This document shows positions 32,022 through 40,023 of a stretch of 61,777 nt of DNA, one piece after another. The number at the start of each line of letters is the position of its first letter. The first letter of the stretch is position 1. The stretch comes from a virus. The stretch covers positions 1-61,777 of IMG/VR virus record IMGVR_UViG_3300027779_002131; one strand, written 5' to 3'. Under the pieces are notes generated by a model, which worked only from the letters and a program-made list of their open reading frames with translations, had not been told where the DNA came from and searched no databases. A program made the position numbers and the translations under genes.

Positions 32022-33578
32022 ATGGCAAGATACTTAGTGAGCATAAACGCCGCAGATGATACCGCGGCTCAGAGTGCTATTACAACCGCAGGTGCCTCAG
32101 TCGAAGCAACGTTAGGATTTACCTTAACATACGAGATTGAAGCCACTGAAGCACAGAAAGATGCTATCTCTGGTCTAACCGCTAGTCAGTTAGCAACAGA
32201 AACAGTTTCCGCCACTGTACAAGCAGGGGCAACATTTTCTAGAACACATTTGGACACTATTGTTCATTCATCTGGAAATAACGCCTGGAATCCAGCAAGA
32301 ACTGGAACAGGGAAATTTGTCTACTTAGTGGACACAGGTATTAATAACCTACACAACGAGTTCGTAGGTGGTACAATACAAAATTTATGGTCAGCATTTG
32401 CAGATGATGATGATGTATCAACTTACGGTGATGCTGGAGGTCACGGAACTGCTGTTGCTTCAATGATTATTGGAACAAACATTGGTAGTGCCAAAGATGC
32501 ATATTTACAGAACGTTAAACTGTTTAATACAAACGGTGGTAATGTAACAGTTGGTGAAATTATAAATTCATTAAGTGCATGTTTAGTTCATCATAAAGCA
32601 AATACTCAAACAGATGTTAAAGCAGTATGCTTACCTTGGACTATTCCAGCTAACGCATTCGTTGATGCTAAAATATTAGAAATGAACGCTTCTAATATGG
32701 TTGTTGTAGCCGCGGCAGGTAACGATGGGGTCGATGTAAATACTAAGTCACCAGCAGGCGTTAACGAGATTATAACAGTAGGTTCATTCAACTCGGACGA
32801 GCAAGTAACATCATTTACTAACGCACCTCATAGTAGTTCAAACAGTTTTGTTAACTACGGTGCTGAACTTGATATATTTGCATTAGGAGTAGGGATTGAT
32901 ATAGCAGATAAAGACAATGTATCGAACTACTTAACAGGAACTGGTACAAGTCTATCAGCAGGTTTAGTTGCAGGCGTTGTTACACATTATGTTCAACGAG
33001 ATCCTGCATTAACATCAAGTCAAATTAAAGAACAAATGTTAGCTTCAGGTCACGCAACAGGTATATTTAACTTAACATTTGATGACTCAGATGCAAGTAT
33101 TGATTATTCTTCTGTTTATAAATCAGCACTTACAACTAAGAACGTTGACGCTAGAGTATTAACAACAGTAACATCAGGTAGAATTGTTAATGTTAAACAT
33201 GGCGTGGCGGCAAGCACACTTGACTTAGGATTAAACGCATCAGCAACAGACGTTAAGATACTAGACTTTGCTCCGTTACCACCTTGGGTAACAATCGACA
33301 TAGCAACAGGTATTATAACTATTGATACAACTGATGCTAGTACATGTCCTTCCTCAAGAGCTCCAGGTATTTACTTGTTTGCTATAAGAGGTAGTGTAGT
33401 AGAAAGTGGTGGTTCTAATAAAGCAACAATGGTAGAAGAGTTCTCAATTGGATTATACACAACTAACGTTAGTGAATTAGACATCGATGGTGATCCAAGT
33501 TCATTCTATTACGATACAGATGATTCATCGTATGACGAAGTTGTTAACTATACTTCAGCATTGTCTTCCAAACCGTAA
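32022..33578 (+). CDS. Subtilisin-like serine protease (S8) with prodomain
   Basis: The 518-residue protein has a prodomain-like N-terminus (MARYLVSINAADD to about residue 68), then the catalytic triad of S8 proteases: Asp in YLVDTGINNLHN near 103, His in GGHGTAVASMI near 140, and Ser in GTGTSLSAGLVAG near 309; the oxyanion Asn region is VVVAAAGNDG. Residues 370-518 form a beta-rich C-terminal domain. No signal peptide is seen, so it could be a virion-bound protease, perhaps maturing tail or capsid proteins or cutting surface proteins. Followed by a strong terminator. Confidence 0.9.
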   Translation: MARYLVSINAADDTAAQSAITTAGASVEATLGFTLTYEIEATEAQKDAISGLTASQLATETVSATVQAGATFSRTHLDTIVHSSGNNAWNPARTGTGKFVYLVDTGINNLHNEFVGGTIQNLWSAFADDDDVSTYGDAGGHGTAVASMIIGTNIGSAKDAYLQNVKLFNTNGGNVTVGEIINSLSACLVHHKANTQTDVKAVCLPWTIPANAFVDAKILEMNASNMVVVAAAGNDGVDVNTKSPAGVNEIITVGSFNSDEQVTSFTNAPHSSSNSFVNYGAELDIFALGVGIDIADKDNVSNYLTGTGTSLSAGLVAGVVTHYVQRDPALTSSQIKEQMLASGHATGIFNLTFDDSDASIDYSSVYKSALTTKNVDARVLTTVTSGRIVNVKHGVAASTLDLGLNASATDVKILDFAPLPPWVTIDIATGIITIDTTDASTCPSSRAPGIYLFAIRGSVVESGGSNKATMVEEFSIGLYTTNVSELDIDGDPSSFYYDTDDSSYDEVVNYTSALSSKP

Positions 33579-33593
33579 TAAGTTTTAAGTAAC

Positions 33594-33632
33594 AAAAACC
33601 GTGCTAAATATAAACAATAGCACGGTTTTTTT
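33594..33632 (+). terminator. Intrinsic terminator after the subtilase gene
   Basis: A 13-bp perfect stem (AAAAACCGTGCTA with TAGCACGGTTTTT) with an 11-base loop and a T run. It ends directly at the ATG of the next gene. Confidence 0.9.
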
Positions 33633-34673
33633 ATGATTATAGATCCAACAACACACAGCACAATATACAATCCATTAAGTTCGCAAGGACAATGGGCTCA
33701 ACATCGCTTCGGAAAACGAGACTACCCAAACTTAACACTAGACTTAGAAACTGTACTACACAGCTTAGACAGTATCTCAGAAGGCTTCTTTGTATTTGAT
33801 CGCCCTATATATTTAAAAAGTACATATGGTGATGCAGGATTATGGAAAGATGTTACTCGTTTATCCAAACTAGTAGGTGGTATGCTTACTGTATCTACTT
33901 ATGGAATGTTAGACGCTAAAGTTATTAAAACAATAAAACATCACCAAGCAATGATTCATGTGTTTTGTGATGGGTTTGAAGATGACTGCGGTAAAGTGTT
34001 TTTAGGTGCTGAATGGGAATCTATTGCAAACTTACTTAGTATTGCTAACTCGAATGCAATGGTAGAGTTTTTTGTGTTTGAACATAACAAACATCAGATA
34101 CCTTACATTATAACGTTTTGTGCTCAACGAAATGTTAAGATTAAATTTACGCCTGGCATTAGTAACGACAATATAGGCTCATGTGTTATTGACCATGACA
34201 GTAATTGGTTGTATGATGTTTTGCCTGTTGAGCTAGAAACAGAAATGTTAGATGCTGATTACGATGCCGCATTGCTTAGAGAGATTAAAGACAAATACAG
34301 CAATGTTAAGCCTGTTCAGTTAAAAAGACATTTAGAAAACTATAACAGTTTACGAACATTTATAGTCAACAAGAAAGGAAGAGGACTACTACAATTGCCA
34401 ATGATTAGCCAACTAATACCGCATAATCAATTACAAAAGTTTGATAATCCAGTTAAAGATGATATACATATTACGCCAACAGGACATGTTACTGAAAACG
34501 CAGAAGAGTACCATATGTTCTTAAATATGGTTAGTTCTGATTGGGAAATGACTAATAAAACCGTTTCTAAGATTAATCATTTAGATGAGTACGGATTAAA
34601 AACATTGTACTATGCACAAAAGTTTAATAAGGAATTTTTAAAATCTAGAAAAGTACAATCGTACTTCAATTAA
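33633..34673 (+). CDS. Unknown protein
   Basis: The product is 346 residues, soluble, with no recognised domain. The N-terminal third (PIYLKSTYGDAGLWKDVTRL, then GGMLTVSTYGML) recalls the first strands of a radical-SAM-like barrel, but no CxxxCxxC cluster is present, so that idea is weak. The ATG follows directly on the T run of the terminator, and no ribosome site is visible. Confidence 0.6.
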   Translation: MIIDPTTHSTIYNPLSSQGQWAQHRFGKRDYPNLTLDLETVLHSLDSISEGFFVFDRPIYLKSTYGDAGLWKDVTRLSKLVGGMLTVSTYGMLDAKVIKTIKHHQAMIHVFCDGFEDDCGKVFLGAEWESIANLLSIANSNAMVEFFVFEHNKHQIPYIITFCAQRNVKIKFTPGISNDNIGSCVIDHDSNWLYDVLPVELETEMLDADYDAALLREIKDKYSNVKPVQLKRHLENYNSLRTFIVNKKGRGLLQLPMISQLIPHNQLQKFDNPVKDDIHITPTGHVTENAEEYHMFLNMVSSDWEMTNKTVSKINHLDEYGLKTLYYAQKFNKEFLKSRKVQSYFN

Positions 34674-34681
34674 GATAAATA
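34674..34681 (+). promoter_or_regulatory. Late promoter GATAAATA for the haem/copper cassette
   Basis: Immediately after the stop of the preceding gene; leaves a leader of about 77 bases before 34764. Confidence 0.6.
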
Positions 34682-34714
34682 GTTTATATAAGAATATAAC
34701 ATAAGGTTATATTA

Positions 34715-34743
34715 GTATCAGAGCATTCGCTCGTAATTGATAC
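34715..34743 (+). promoter_or_regulatory. Leader stem-loop before the monooxygenase gene
   Basis: GTATCA pairs with TGATAC and encloses GAGC-ATTC-GCTC. It lies 20 bases before the start codon and could regulate translation or stabilise the mRNA. Confidence 0.5.
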
Positions 34744-34763
34744 GCAATCCAAAGGAAAAACAC

Positions 34764-36074
34764 ATGTACAAGTATATAGCCGTGGCTCTTTTAGCCACTG
34801 TGTCTGCATCAGCGTGGGCGACAGATTATGTCACAGGCGTTGCTGATATTATTAATAACAATTGTGTAGTATGTCATAGAGCAGGTGGCATAGGACCAAT
34901 GAGTTTTGAAACGTATGACCAAGTTAGACCATGGGCGCCACTAATGGCTATTAAAGTAATGAAAAGAGAAATGCCACCTTATGCGTATGATCACGGTGTT
35001 GGTATACAAAAGTTACAAGGCGACTGGCGCCTATCCCAAGAAGATATTGATACTTTTGTTGAATGGGTAGACACTGGATCAATGTATGGCAATACAGAAA
35101 TTGTAGTACAGCCTGTAGTATTTCCAAATGATAATGAATGGAGTTTTGCACAGGACTTCGGTGAACCTGACCTTATAATTGCATCAACTCCTATAGATAT
35201 TCCTGCCGAAGGGGCGGATCTTTGGCATAAACATTATGTGCCTGCCGGCAACGAAGTTCCTAGATGTATTAAAGCAGTTCAAGTTAAGCCACGTGGAGAT
35301 GCTAAGGCCGTAGTGCATCACGCTAATAGTTCTGTATTCTTAACAAACGAAGGAACTGGAGAGTTAGAACGTTATGGACAGTTAACTGAATATGCTATGG
35401 GCAAGTGGGGTGAGATTCCAGGCGATGGTGTGTGCCGTACACTTCCAGCAGACTCACAAATTCTCTGGGACATTCATATGTATCCAGGAGGGGTTGGAGC
35501 AACAGCACAAGGACTAGCAGTTAAAGATAATATAGTAGAGATTGGACTATGGTTCCATGAAGTAGGATATGAGGACAAGAGTTACAATCAAGACTTAGCA
35601 CTATACCCTTTGCGAGATGGTTATGAGAATGGTCACTTAATTATACCTCCTAATGGTTATGCAATGACACAAGGGTTTAAGTCTTTTGACCATCCAGTGC
35701 GTATAGACAGTTTCCAACCACACGGACACTTGCGGATGAATGCCGCCAGCTTAGAGATATTTTATCCTGAAAGCGGACGTACAGAAAAGATAGGACAAGT
35801 ATCTAACTGGAGTGCAACTTGGCACCACAGCCATTTGTTTGATACTTCAGTAGCACCACTAGTTCCTGCAGGTGCAGTACTAGTTATGAAACAATGGTAT
35901 GACAATACTGCTGATAATCCAAACAACCCTGATTCAGATATGTGGGTAGTAGATGGCAGTAGGACTGGAGATGAGATGTCTCATTTTTGGATAGCCGTTA
36001 CACACTTAGATGATAAAGGCTATAATAAATTAAAGGAAGAACGAAATGAAAAAGTTAATATTGCTAGTAAGTAG
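34764..36074 (+). CDS. Secreted cytochrome c / copper type II monooxygenase-like protein A
   Basis: The product is 436 residues. A Sec signal peptide (MYKYIAVALLATVSASAWA) leads to a periplasmic protein. A haem c motif CVVCH stands near residue 34 in a small cytochrome c domain. The rest resembles copper type II ascorbate-dependent monooxygenases (PHM/DBH fold): VVHHANSS near 185, WDIHMYPGG near 237, PHGHLRMNA near 320 and DEMSHFW near 403, matching the HH, H, HxH and Met copper ligands. It would need host cytochrome c maturation and copper loading. Substrate unknown. The ATG at 34764 follows AAAGGAAAAA. Overlaps the next gene by 29 bases. Confidence 0.8.
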   Translation: MYKYIAVALLATVSASAWATDYVTGVADIINNNCVVCHRAGGIGPMSFETYDQVRPWAPLMAIKVMKREMPPYAYDHGVGIQKLQGDWRLSQEDIDTFVEWVDTGSMYGNTEIVVQPVVFPNDNEWSFAQDFGEPDLIIASTPIDIPAEGADLWHKHYVPAGNEVPRCIKAVQVKPRGDAKAVVHHANSSVFLTNEGTGELERYGQLTEYAMGKWGEIPGDGVCRTLPADSQILWDIHMYPGGVGATAQGLAVKDNIVEIGLWFHEVGYEDKSYNQDLALYPLRDGYENGHLIIPPNGYAMTQGFKSFDHPVRIDSFQPHGHLRMNAASLEIFYPESGRTEKIGQVSNWSATWHHSHLFDTSVAPLVPAGAVLVMKQWYDNTADNPNNPDSDMWVVDGSRTGDEMSHFWIAVTHLDDKGYNKLKEERNEKVNIASK

Positions 36075-37284
36075 TTTAATAACGTCTTTTGCTAGTGCTC
36101 ATGATGATATAGATATAGACTACGCTGAAAATGTAGCACCTATATTTGTAGAACAATGTCAGGCTTGTCACAGAGAAAATGGTATAGGACCATGGGCAAT
36201 GACTGATTATAGAATGCTACAAGCATTCGCTCCTGCAATCAAAGAAGCTATTGAGTCAAGGCGAATGCCGCCAGGACAGATAGATCCTAAGTATGTAGAT
36301 CGCATTATAAATCATAGGACATTAAGTCATACAGAAATGGAAACTATTGTAAAGTGGATTGATGCAGGAACTCCTGTAGAAGGTAATAGAGATCCGCTAA
36401 CAGAAACAGTATACTCAACTTCAGCGTGGGTACATGGTGAACCCGATATGATCATTGATGTTCCGGCGCAAGAGATCCCAGCAATTGGAAGTCTTGGCCC
36501 TAATGCAATACCTTATCGTTACCTTGCTGTAGACTCAGGACTAACAGAAGATCGTTGGTTGCGTGGCTCAGAGTTTCTACCTTCGGAGCCAACTGTTATG
36601 CATCACATGTTAAATTCAATTAGTGTTCCTGGACAGCGAAATGGTAACATCCTTGGTACACAAGGCGGTGGCCAAGAAGAAATGAACTATGCAGGTATTA
36701 GTGCGTATGTCCCAGGAGGAACACCTGACTTTTATGATGAGAACACTGGTGGTTTACTACGAGCAGGTAGTACTATAAACTTACAGTTACACTACACACC
36801 AGATGGTACTGCAAGAACAGACAATGCGAGGATTGGATTATACTTTCATGATGAGGGTGTAGTACCACAAGAAAGAATGGCAGGAGATTGTGCTTGTATA
36901 TTTCCTAACACTTGGACACCAATTCCGCCATACGATCCTAACTTTGTGCAGACAGCAGAAGTTGTACTAAAGAAGGATGTCAACTTGCATACATTCTTGC
37001 CACACATGCATTTCCGTGGAAAGAGTATGAAAGCAACAGCATACTACCCAGATGGAGAAGTAGAGGAGTTAATTAATATTCCTAACTATGAATATGCTTG
37101 GCAACTTTCGTATACGTGGAGAGAGCCTAAGTACTTGCCTGAAGGAACTCGGTTGTTTGTAGAAGGAGCATTTGATAATTCTGCAGAAAATAAGATGAAT
37201 CCTGATCCAAGCAGAGAAGTACCGTGGGGACAAATGTCAGAGGATGAAATGTTCTTTGGTGCATTTACTTGGAAAAATATTTAA
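36046..37284 (+). CDS. Secreted cytochrome c / copper type II monooxygenase-like protein B
   Basis: This is a tandem paralogue of the upstream gene, 412 residues, with signal peptide (MKKLILLVSSLITSFASA). The haem motif CQACH is near residue 38 followed by the shared GIGPWAM. Copper ligand motifs are more canonical here: TVMHHMLNS near 186, NLQLHYTPDG near 249, FLPHMHFRGKSMKA near 320 and EDEMFFGAF near 402. The spacing of the four motifs is almost the same as in protein A. The pair may work as a heterodimer or relay. The start lies within the 3' end of gene A with an AAGGAAGAACGA ribosome site. Confidence 0.85.
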   Translation: MKKLILLVSSLITSFASAHDDIDIDYAENVAPIFVEQCQACHRENGIGPWAMTDYRMLQAFAPAIKEAIESRRMPPGQIDPKYVDRIINHRTLSHTEMETIVKWIDAGTPVEGNRDPLTETVYSTSAWVHGEPDMIIDVPAQEIPAIGSLGPNAIPYRYLAVDSGLTEDRWLRGSEFLPSEPTVMHHMLNSISVPGQRNGNILGTQGGGQEEMNYAGISAYVPGGTPDFYDENTGGLLRAGSTINLQLHYTPDGTARTDNARIGLYFHDEGVVPQERMAGDCACIFPNTWTPIPPYDPNFVQTAEVVLKKDVNLHTFLPHMHFRGKSMKATAYYPDGEVEELINIPNYEYAWQLSYTWREPKYLPEGTRLFVEGAFDNSAENKMNPDPSREVPWGQMSEDEMFFGAFTWKNI

Positions 37285-37295
37285 GGAGACATAAT

Positions 37296-37385
37296 ATGTT
37301 GCAAATAATTACAGCAGTCAGTTGGGCAATAATAGTAACATACGTTGCAGTAAAATTGCCGTTTCTAATTATAATGCTTGTGTAA
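37296..37385 (+). CDS. 29-residue membrane peptide
   Basis: Begins MLQIITAVSWAIIVTYVAVK and is a single hydrophobic helix. An AAGGAGAC ribosome site stands at good spacing, right after gene B, which supports real translation. Function unknown; could anchor or assist the upstream enzymes. Confidence 0.5.
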   Translation: MLQIITAVSWAIIVTYVAVKLPFLIIMLV

Positions 37386-37397
37386 GAGGAAGTAGTA

Positions 37398-37568
37398 ATG
37401 AGAATAATCGGTATCCCTAAAGTGATAATCGATCTGGCATTTGAGTTATTCACTAGTGTGCTTATAGTGTTTCTATGTTTTATAATTGTATCTTGCGTTA
37501 TAGTATTAATTATAAATGTATACGACGATTATCGCACACTATGGAAAAATAGGAAAAGAAGAAAATGA
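37398..37568 (+). CDS. Small membrane protein with basic tail
   Basis: The 56-residue frame has a long hydrophobic segment (FTSVLIVFLCFIIVSCVIVL) and ends in a basic tail (WKNRKRRK). A GAGGAAGTAG sequence precedes the ATG. It overlaps the next gene (ATGA). Could be part of the envelope cassette or an inner-membrane spanin-like protein. Confidence 0.5.
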   Translation: MRIIGIPKVIIDLAFELFTSVLIVFLCFIIVSCVIVLIINVYDDYRTLWKNRKRRK

Positions 37569-37681
37569 TAGTCCAGGGCTATGTGTTTATGGGCATTCTG
37601 GTATTTATTAACATTGCATGTTATGTAATGATTGATGCGTATTTCGAAGGTCATCCAGCCTTTACAGATGATGAAACATAA
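37565..37681 (+). CDS. 38-residue membrane peptide
   Basis: MIVQGYVFMGILVFINIACYV is one hydrophobic helix followed by a short acidic end. Both ends overlap neighbours, typical of coupled small genes. Function unknown. Confidence 0.45.
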   Translation: MIVQGYVFMGILVFINIACYVMIDAYFEGHPAFTDDET

Positions 37682-37829
37682 ACACTTTGCTGTTACATGT
37701 CTATTGTTATTAACTCTAATAATGTGTAGTACTGTTGATAAAGATAGTCAATACTCTTTTACTGAATATCATTTCGAAGATACTATTCCAGAAGAAAGAT
37801 GTACAGATGCAACTATTATTTGTCTCTAA
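37668..37829 (+). CDS. Small exported or membrane-anchored protein
   Basis: The 53-residue frame MMKHKHFAVTCLLLLTLIMC starts with a signal-like hydrophobic stretch ending at a cysteine, but the residues before it do not match a strict lipobox. Two more cysteines are in the tail (RCTDATIICL). It overlaps the previous gene. Start 37668 chosen over 37632 to leave a proper signal. Confidence 0.5.
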   Translation: MMKHKHFAVTCLLLLTLIMCSTVDKDSQYSFTEYHFEDTIPEERCTDATIICL

Positions 37830-37856
37830 AAATATAGTTCGAAAGGAGGACACACA

Positions 37857-38045
37857 ATGATTAAAATAACTACATTAGTATTAATATTACTATTAACAGG
37901 ATGTAATAGCACATTTACATTTCGCTTTGCAACGAGCGACTCTCAATTTGATTACATGCCAGATCCATTAACGTGGGATAGAAATATACGAGATTGTAGA
38001 AGTGAGCCACAATGTAATGCGGCAGATTTGTTTAATAGATTTTAA
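37857..38045 (+). CDS. Small lipoprotein
   Basis: The 62-residue protein MIKITTLVLILLLTGCNSTF has a clear lipobox (LLTGC) for lipidation. The mature part has two cysteines (RDCRSEPQCNA). A strong AAAGGAGGA ribosome site precedes the ATG. Could belong to the haem/copper cassette or be an outer-membrane spanin. Converges with the PAAR gene with a four-base overlap. Confidence 0.75.
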   Translation: MIKITTLVLILLLTGCNSTFTFRFATSDSQFDYMPDPLTWDRNIRDCRSEPQCNAADLFNRF

Positions 38046-38323
38046 AGACCTACTTTAACAGTAATAGCACCAAGGGTAACAGGATGCAAACATGATCCTG
38101 TACTCTGCTTGTTCATTGTAACCGGCTTGCTCATTGCAAATACTGTTTTACTGCATGTTGGTAGTAAAACTATTGCCGCGGCATGTTTATTCTCACCATG
38201 CGTTGCTATTGTATCATTGGCTGTACTAACAATTGAAGCTTCAGCAAACACCGTAGGTGCGCCTGGACCAGTGATTGCGCCTGGGCCTACTAACGATGTA
38301 CCTACTTTTCCTATTCCGAACAT
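38042..38323 (-). CDS. PAAR-like baseplate spike tip protein (gp5.4 type)
   Basis: The 93-residue protein has PAAR-repeat character: GPGAPTVFAEASIVSTANDTI, then a histidine-rich turn (ATHGENKHAAA), a second SKTVFAMSKPVTMNKQ unit and a final GSCLHPVTLGAITVKVG. PAAR proteins sharpen the central spike of contractile tails with a metal-bound tip, as T4 gp5.4 does. Length fits. A late octamer lies six bases before the ATG. Confidence 0.8.
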   Translation of the reverse strand: MFGIGKVGTSLVGPGAITGPGAPTVFAEASIVSTANDTIATHGENKHAAAIVLLPTCSKTVFAMSKPVTMNKQSTGSCLHPVTLGAITVKVGL

Positions 38324-38328
38324 AACAA

Positions 38329-38643
38329 TTATTTATCTTCTTTAATATCTGCTTCTGCTTCTGCTTCAGATTCAAGCATAGCGTTGTAGTCCTTATTAGT
38401 GTTCTCTAACGTTGGTAACACACAAAGAATGGTGTTGAGTTGCATAGTTACTATTTCTGCTTTAGCAGTTAGTACAAACGGTCCTAGCACTACGTCTGGG
38501 CCATTAATTAATACTGACCTTGGGTTTTGAATTGTAATGCAATCATCTTCTATATTAATAAGTTTACCAATAAACTCATCATTAGTAATACTTCTAACTG
38601 TAACTGTTTCTGATAGTTGATCTTCTAATATTGTAGTAAACAT
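38329..38643 (-). CDS. Small Sm/Lsm-like protein with acidic tail (tentative)
   Basis: This 104-residue protein has ETVTVRSITNDEFIGKLINI followed by EDDCITIQNP, which has an Sm/Lsm-like strand pattern, and an acidic tail (ESEAEAEADIKEDK). Function unknown. Overlaps the glutaredoxin gene by one base, so it is probably co-expressed with the ribonucleotide reductase genes. Confidence 0.55.
   Translation of the reverse strand: MFTTILEDQLSETVTVRSITNDEFIGKLINIEDDCITIQNPRSVLINGPDVVLGPFVLTAKAEIVTMQLNTILCVLPTLENTNKDYNAMLESEAEAEADIKEDK
38330..38337 (-). promoter_or_regulatory. Late promoter GATAAATA for the PAAR gene
   Basis: Six bases separate octamer and ATG, one more than the common leaderless spacing. 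Confidence 0.6.
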
Positions 38644-38885
38644 TATATTGTACCTAGTTTGTTTGTGTCTATCAGTGCTTTAAATTCTGTAAAGCCACCA
38701 ATTTTTTCGCCATCGACAATTATTTGAGGGAATGTTCTTGCAGTTGGGAAGATTTCCATTAGGTCTTCTCTAATAAAATCTTCATCTAACATTTTGTATG
38801 TTAGTTCGTACCCTTCCCTTTCTGCCAATGCTTTTGCCTGTGTGCAAAAAGGACATTGTGGTTTGCTATAAATTTCTACTATCAT
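38643..38885 (-). CDS. Dithiol glutaredoxin (NrdC/GrxC-like)
   Basis: The 80-residue protein has the CPFC active site in YSKPQCPFCTQAK, TFPQIIVDG and the GGFTEF glutathione-binding end. It can reduce ribonucleotide reductase. The gene overlaps nrdB by one base in the nrdA-nrdB-glutaredoxin order. Confidence 0.9.
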   Translation of the reverse strand: MIVEIYSKPQCPFCTQAKALAEREGYELTYKMLDEDFIREDLMEIFPTARTFPQIIVDGEKIGGFTEFKALIDTNKLGTI

Positions 38886-40012
38886 TATAAACTAAATCCT
38901 TTAAATGTGTCTTCGGTTACATCTTGCTTAGTACCACCAGTAATGTAACTACTAATTTCTGTTTCTTGTGGTGCTACTTGTACCTCACTACCACTAATCC
39001 ATTTTTGTGTCCACGGTAACGGGCTAGTTGCACTAGAAGTGTAAGGACAATTAAGTCCAACAGCTCTCATACGTTTGGCGCCAATCCACTCAACATAATT
39101 TTTAAGTAGTTCAGCGTTTAACCCGATCATACTACCATCTTTAAACAAGTAATCAGCCCAAGCCTTTTCTTGTTGTATGGCTTCCATAAACATCTCTACA
39201 CATGCACCATCAGTTTCTTTTGCAATTTTGGCAAAATCTTTGTCGTCTGTTTTTAACAGTTTCAACATCTGCTGGGTACTTGCTAAGTGAACGTTCTCAT
39301 CTCTAGCAATAAGTTTAATAATCTTTGCATTACCTTCCATCTTCTTAAGTTCTGCAAAGGCCCAACTACATGCAAATGATACATAAAAACGTACACCTTC
39401 AAGTATATTTACACTCATTAGGCATAACCATAGCTTCTTTTTGATCGAATATAAGTCAACTATAACTTTTTTGCCATTAACGGTATGTGTACCAACGCCT
39501 AACATCTTATAATAACCAATGTCTTCTATGAGGTCATCATAGTAACGACTAATAGTATCAGAACATGCTACAATCTCTCTCATATTCAACATGTTGTCAA
39601 ATACTACACTTGGATCAGAATAAATATTGCGTATAATATGTGTATAACTTCTACTGTGGATTGTTTCTGAAAATGCCCATGTTTCAATCCAAGTTTCTAA
39701 CTCTGGCAAACTTACTATAGGTAGCAATGCTAAATTAGGCGAACGGCCTTGTACACTATCTAAGATAATTTGTCTTTTTAAATTGCTAGTAAAAATGTGT
39801 TGTTCGTGTTCTGTTAGATCTCTAAAGTCTTTTGTGTCTTTAGTGATGTCTACTTCTTCGGGTCGCCAAAAGAAACCTAACTGCTTTTCTGTTAGCTTAT
39901 CAAATTGTCTATATTTTAATACATCGAATCGCTGGACATTTACTCCGCCTGATGCATCTAAAAACATACTACTCTTAGTATTGTCTTTAGGCTTGGTATT
40001 AAAGACGCTCAT
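38885..40012 (-). CDS. nrdB: Ribonucleotide reductase class Ia small subunit
   Basis: The 375-residue diiron protein has WIETWAFSETIHSRSYTHI with iron-ligand Glu and His and the radical Tyr, and later ARDENVHLA with the second Glu/His set. It holds the tyrosyl radical that NrdA needs, so it depends on iron supply. Eleven bases downstream of nrdA. Confidence 0.95.
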   Translation of the reverse strand: MSVFNTKPKDNTKSSMFLDASGGVNVQRFDVLKYRQFDKLTEKQLGFFWRPEEVDITKDTKDFRDLTEHEQHIFTSNLKRQIILDSVQGRSPNLALLPIVSLPELETWIETWAFSETIHSRSYTHIIRNIYSDPSVVFDNMLNMREIVACSDTISRYYDDLIEDIGYYKMLGVGTHTVNGKKVIVDLYSIKKKLWLCLMSVNILEGVRFYVSFACSWAFAELKKMEGNAKIIKLIARDENVHLASTQQMLKLLKTDDKDFAKIAKETDGACVEMFMEAIQQEKAWADYLFKDGSMIGLNAELLKNYVEWIGAKRMRAVGLNCPYTSSATSPLPWTQKWISGSEVQVAPQETEISSYITGGTKQDVTEDTFKGFSL

Positions 40013-40023
40013 TAACTCTTTCC

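Noticed and set aside
33633-34673. Radical-SAM enzyme call for the 346-residue protein
   Set aside because: No CxxxCxxC iron-sulfur motif is present, so the barrel-like strand pattern is not enough.
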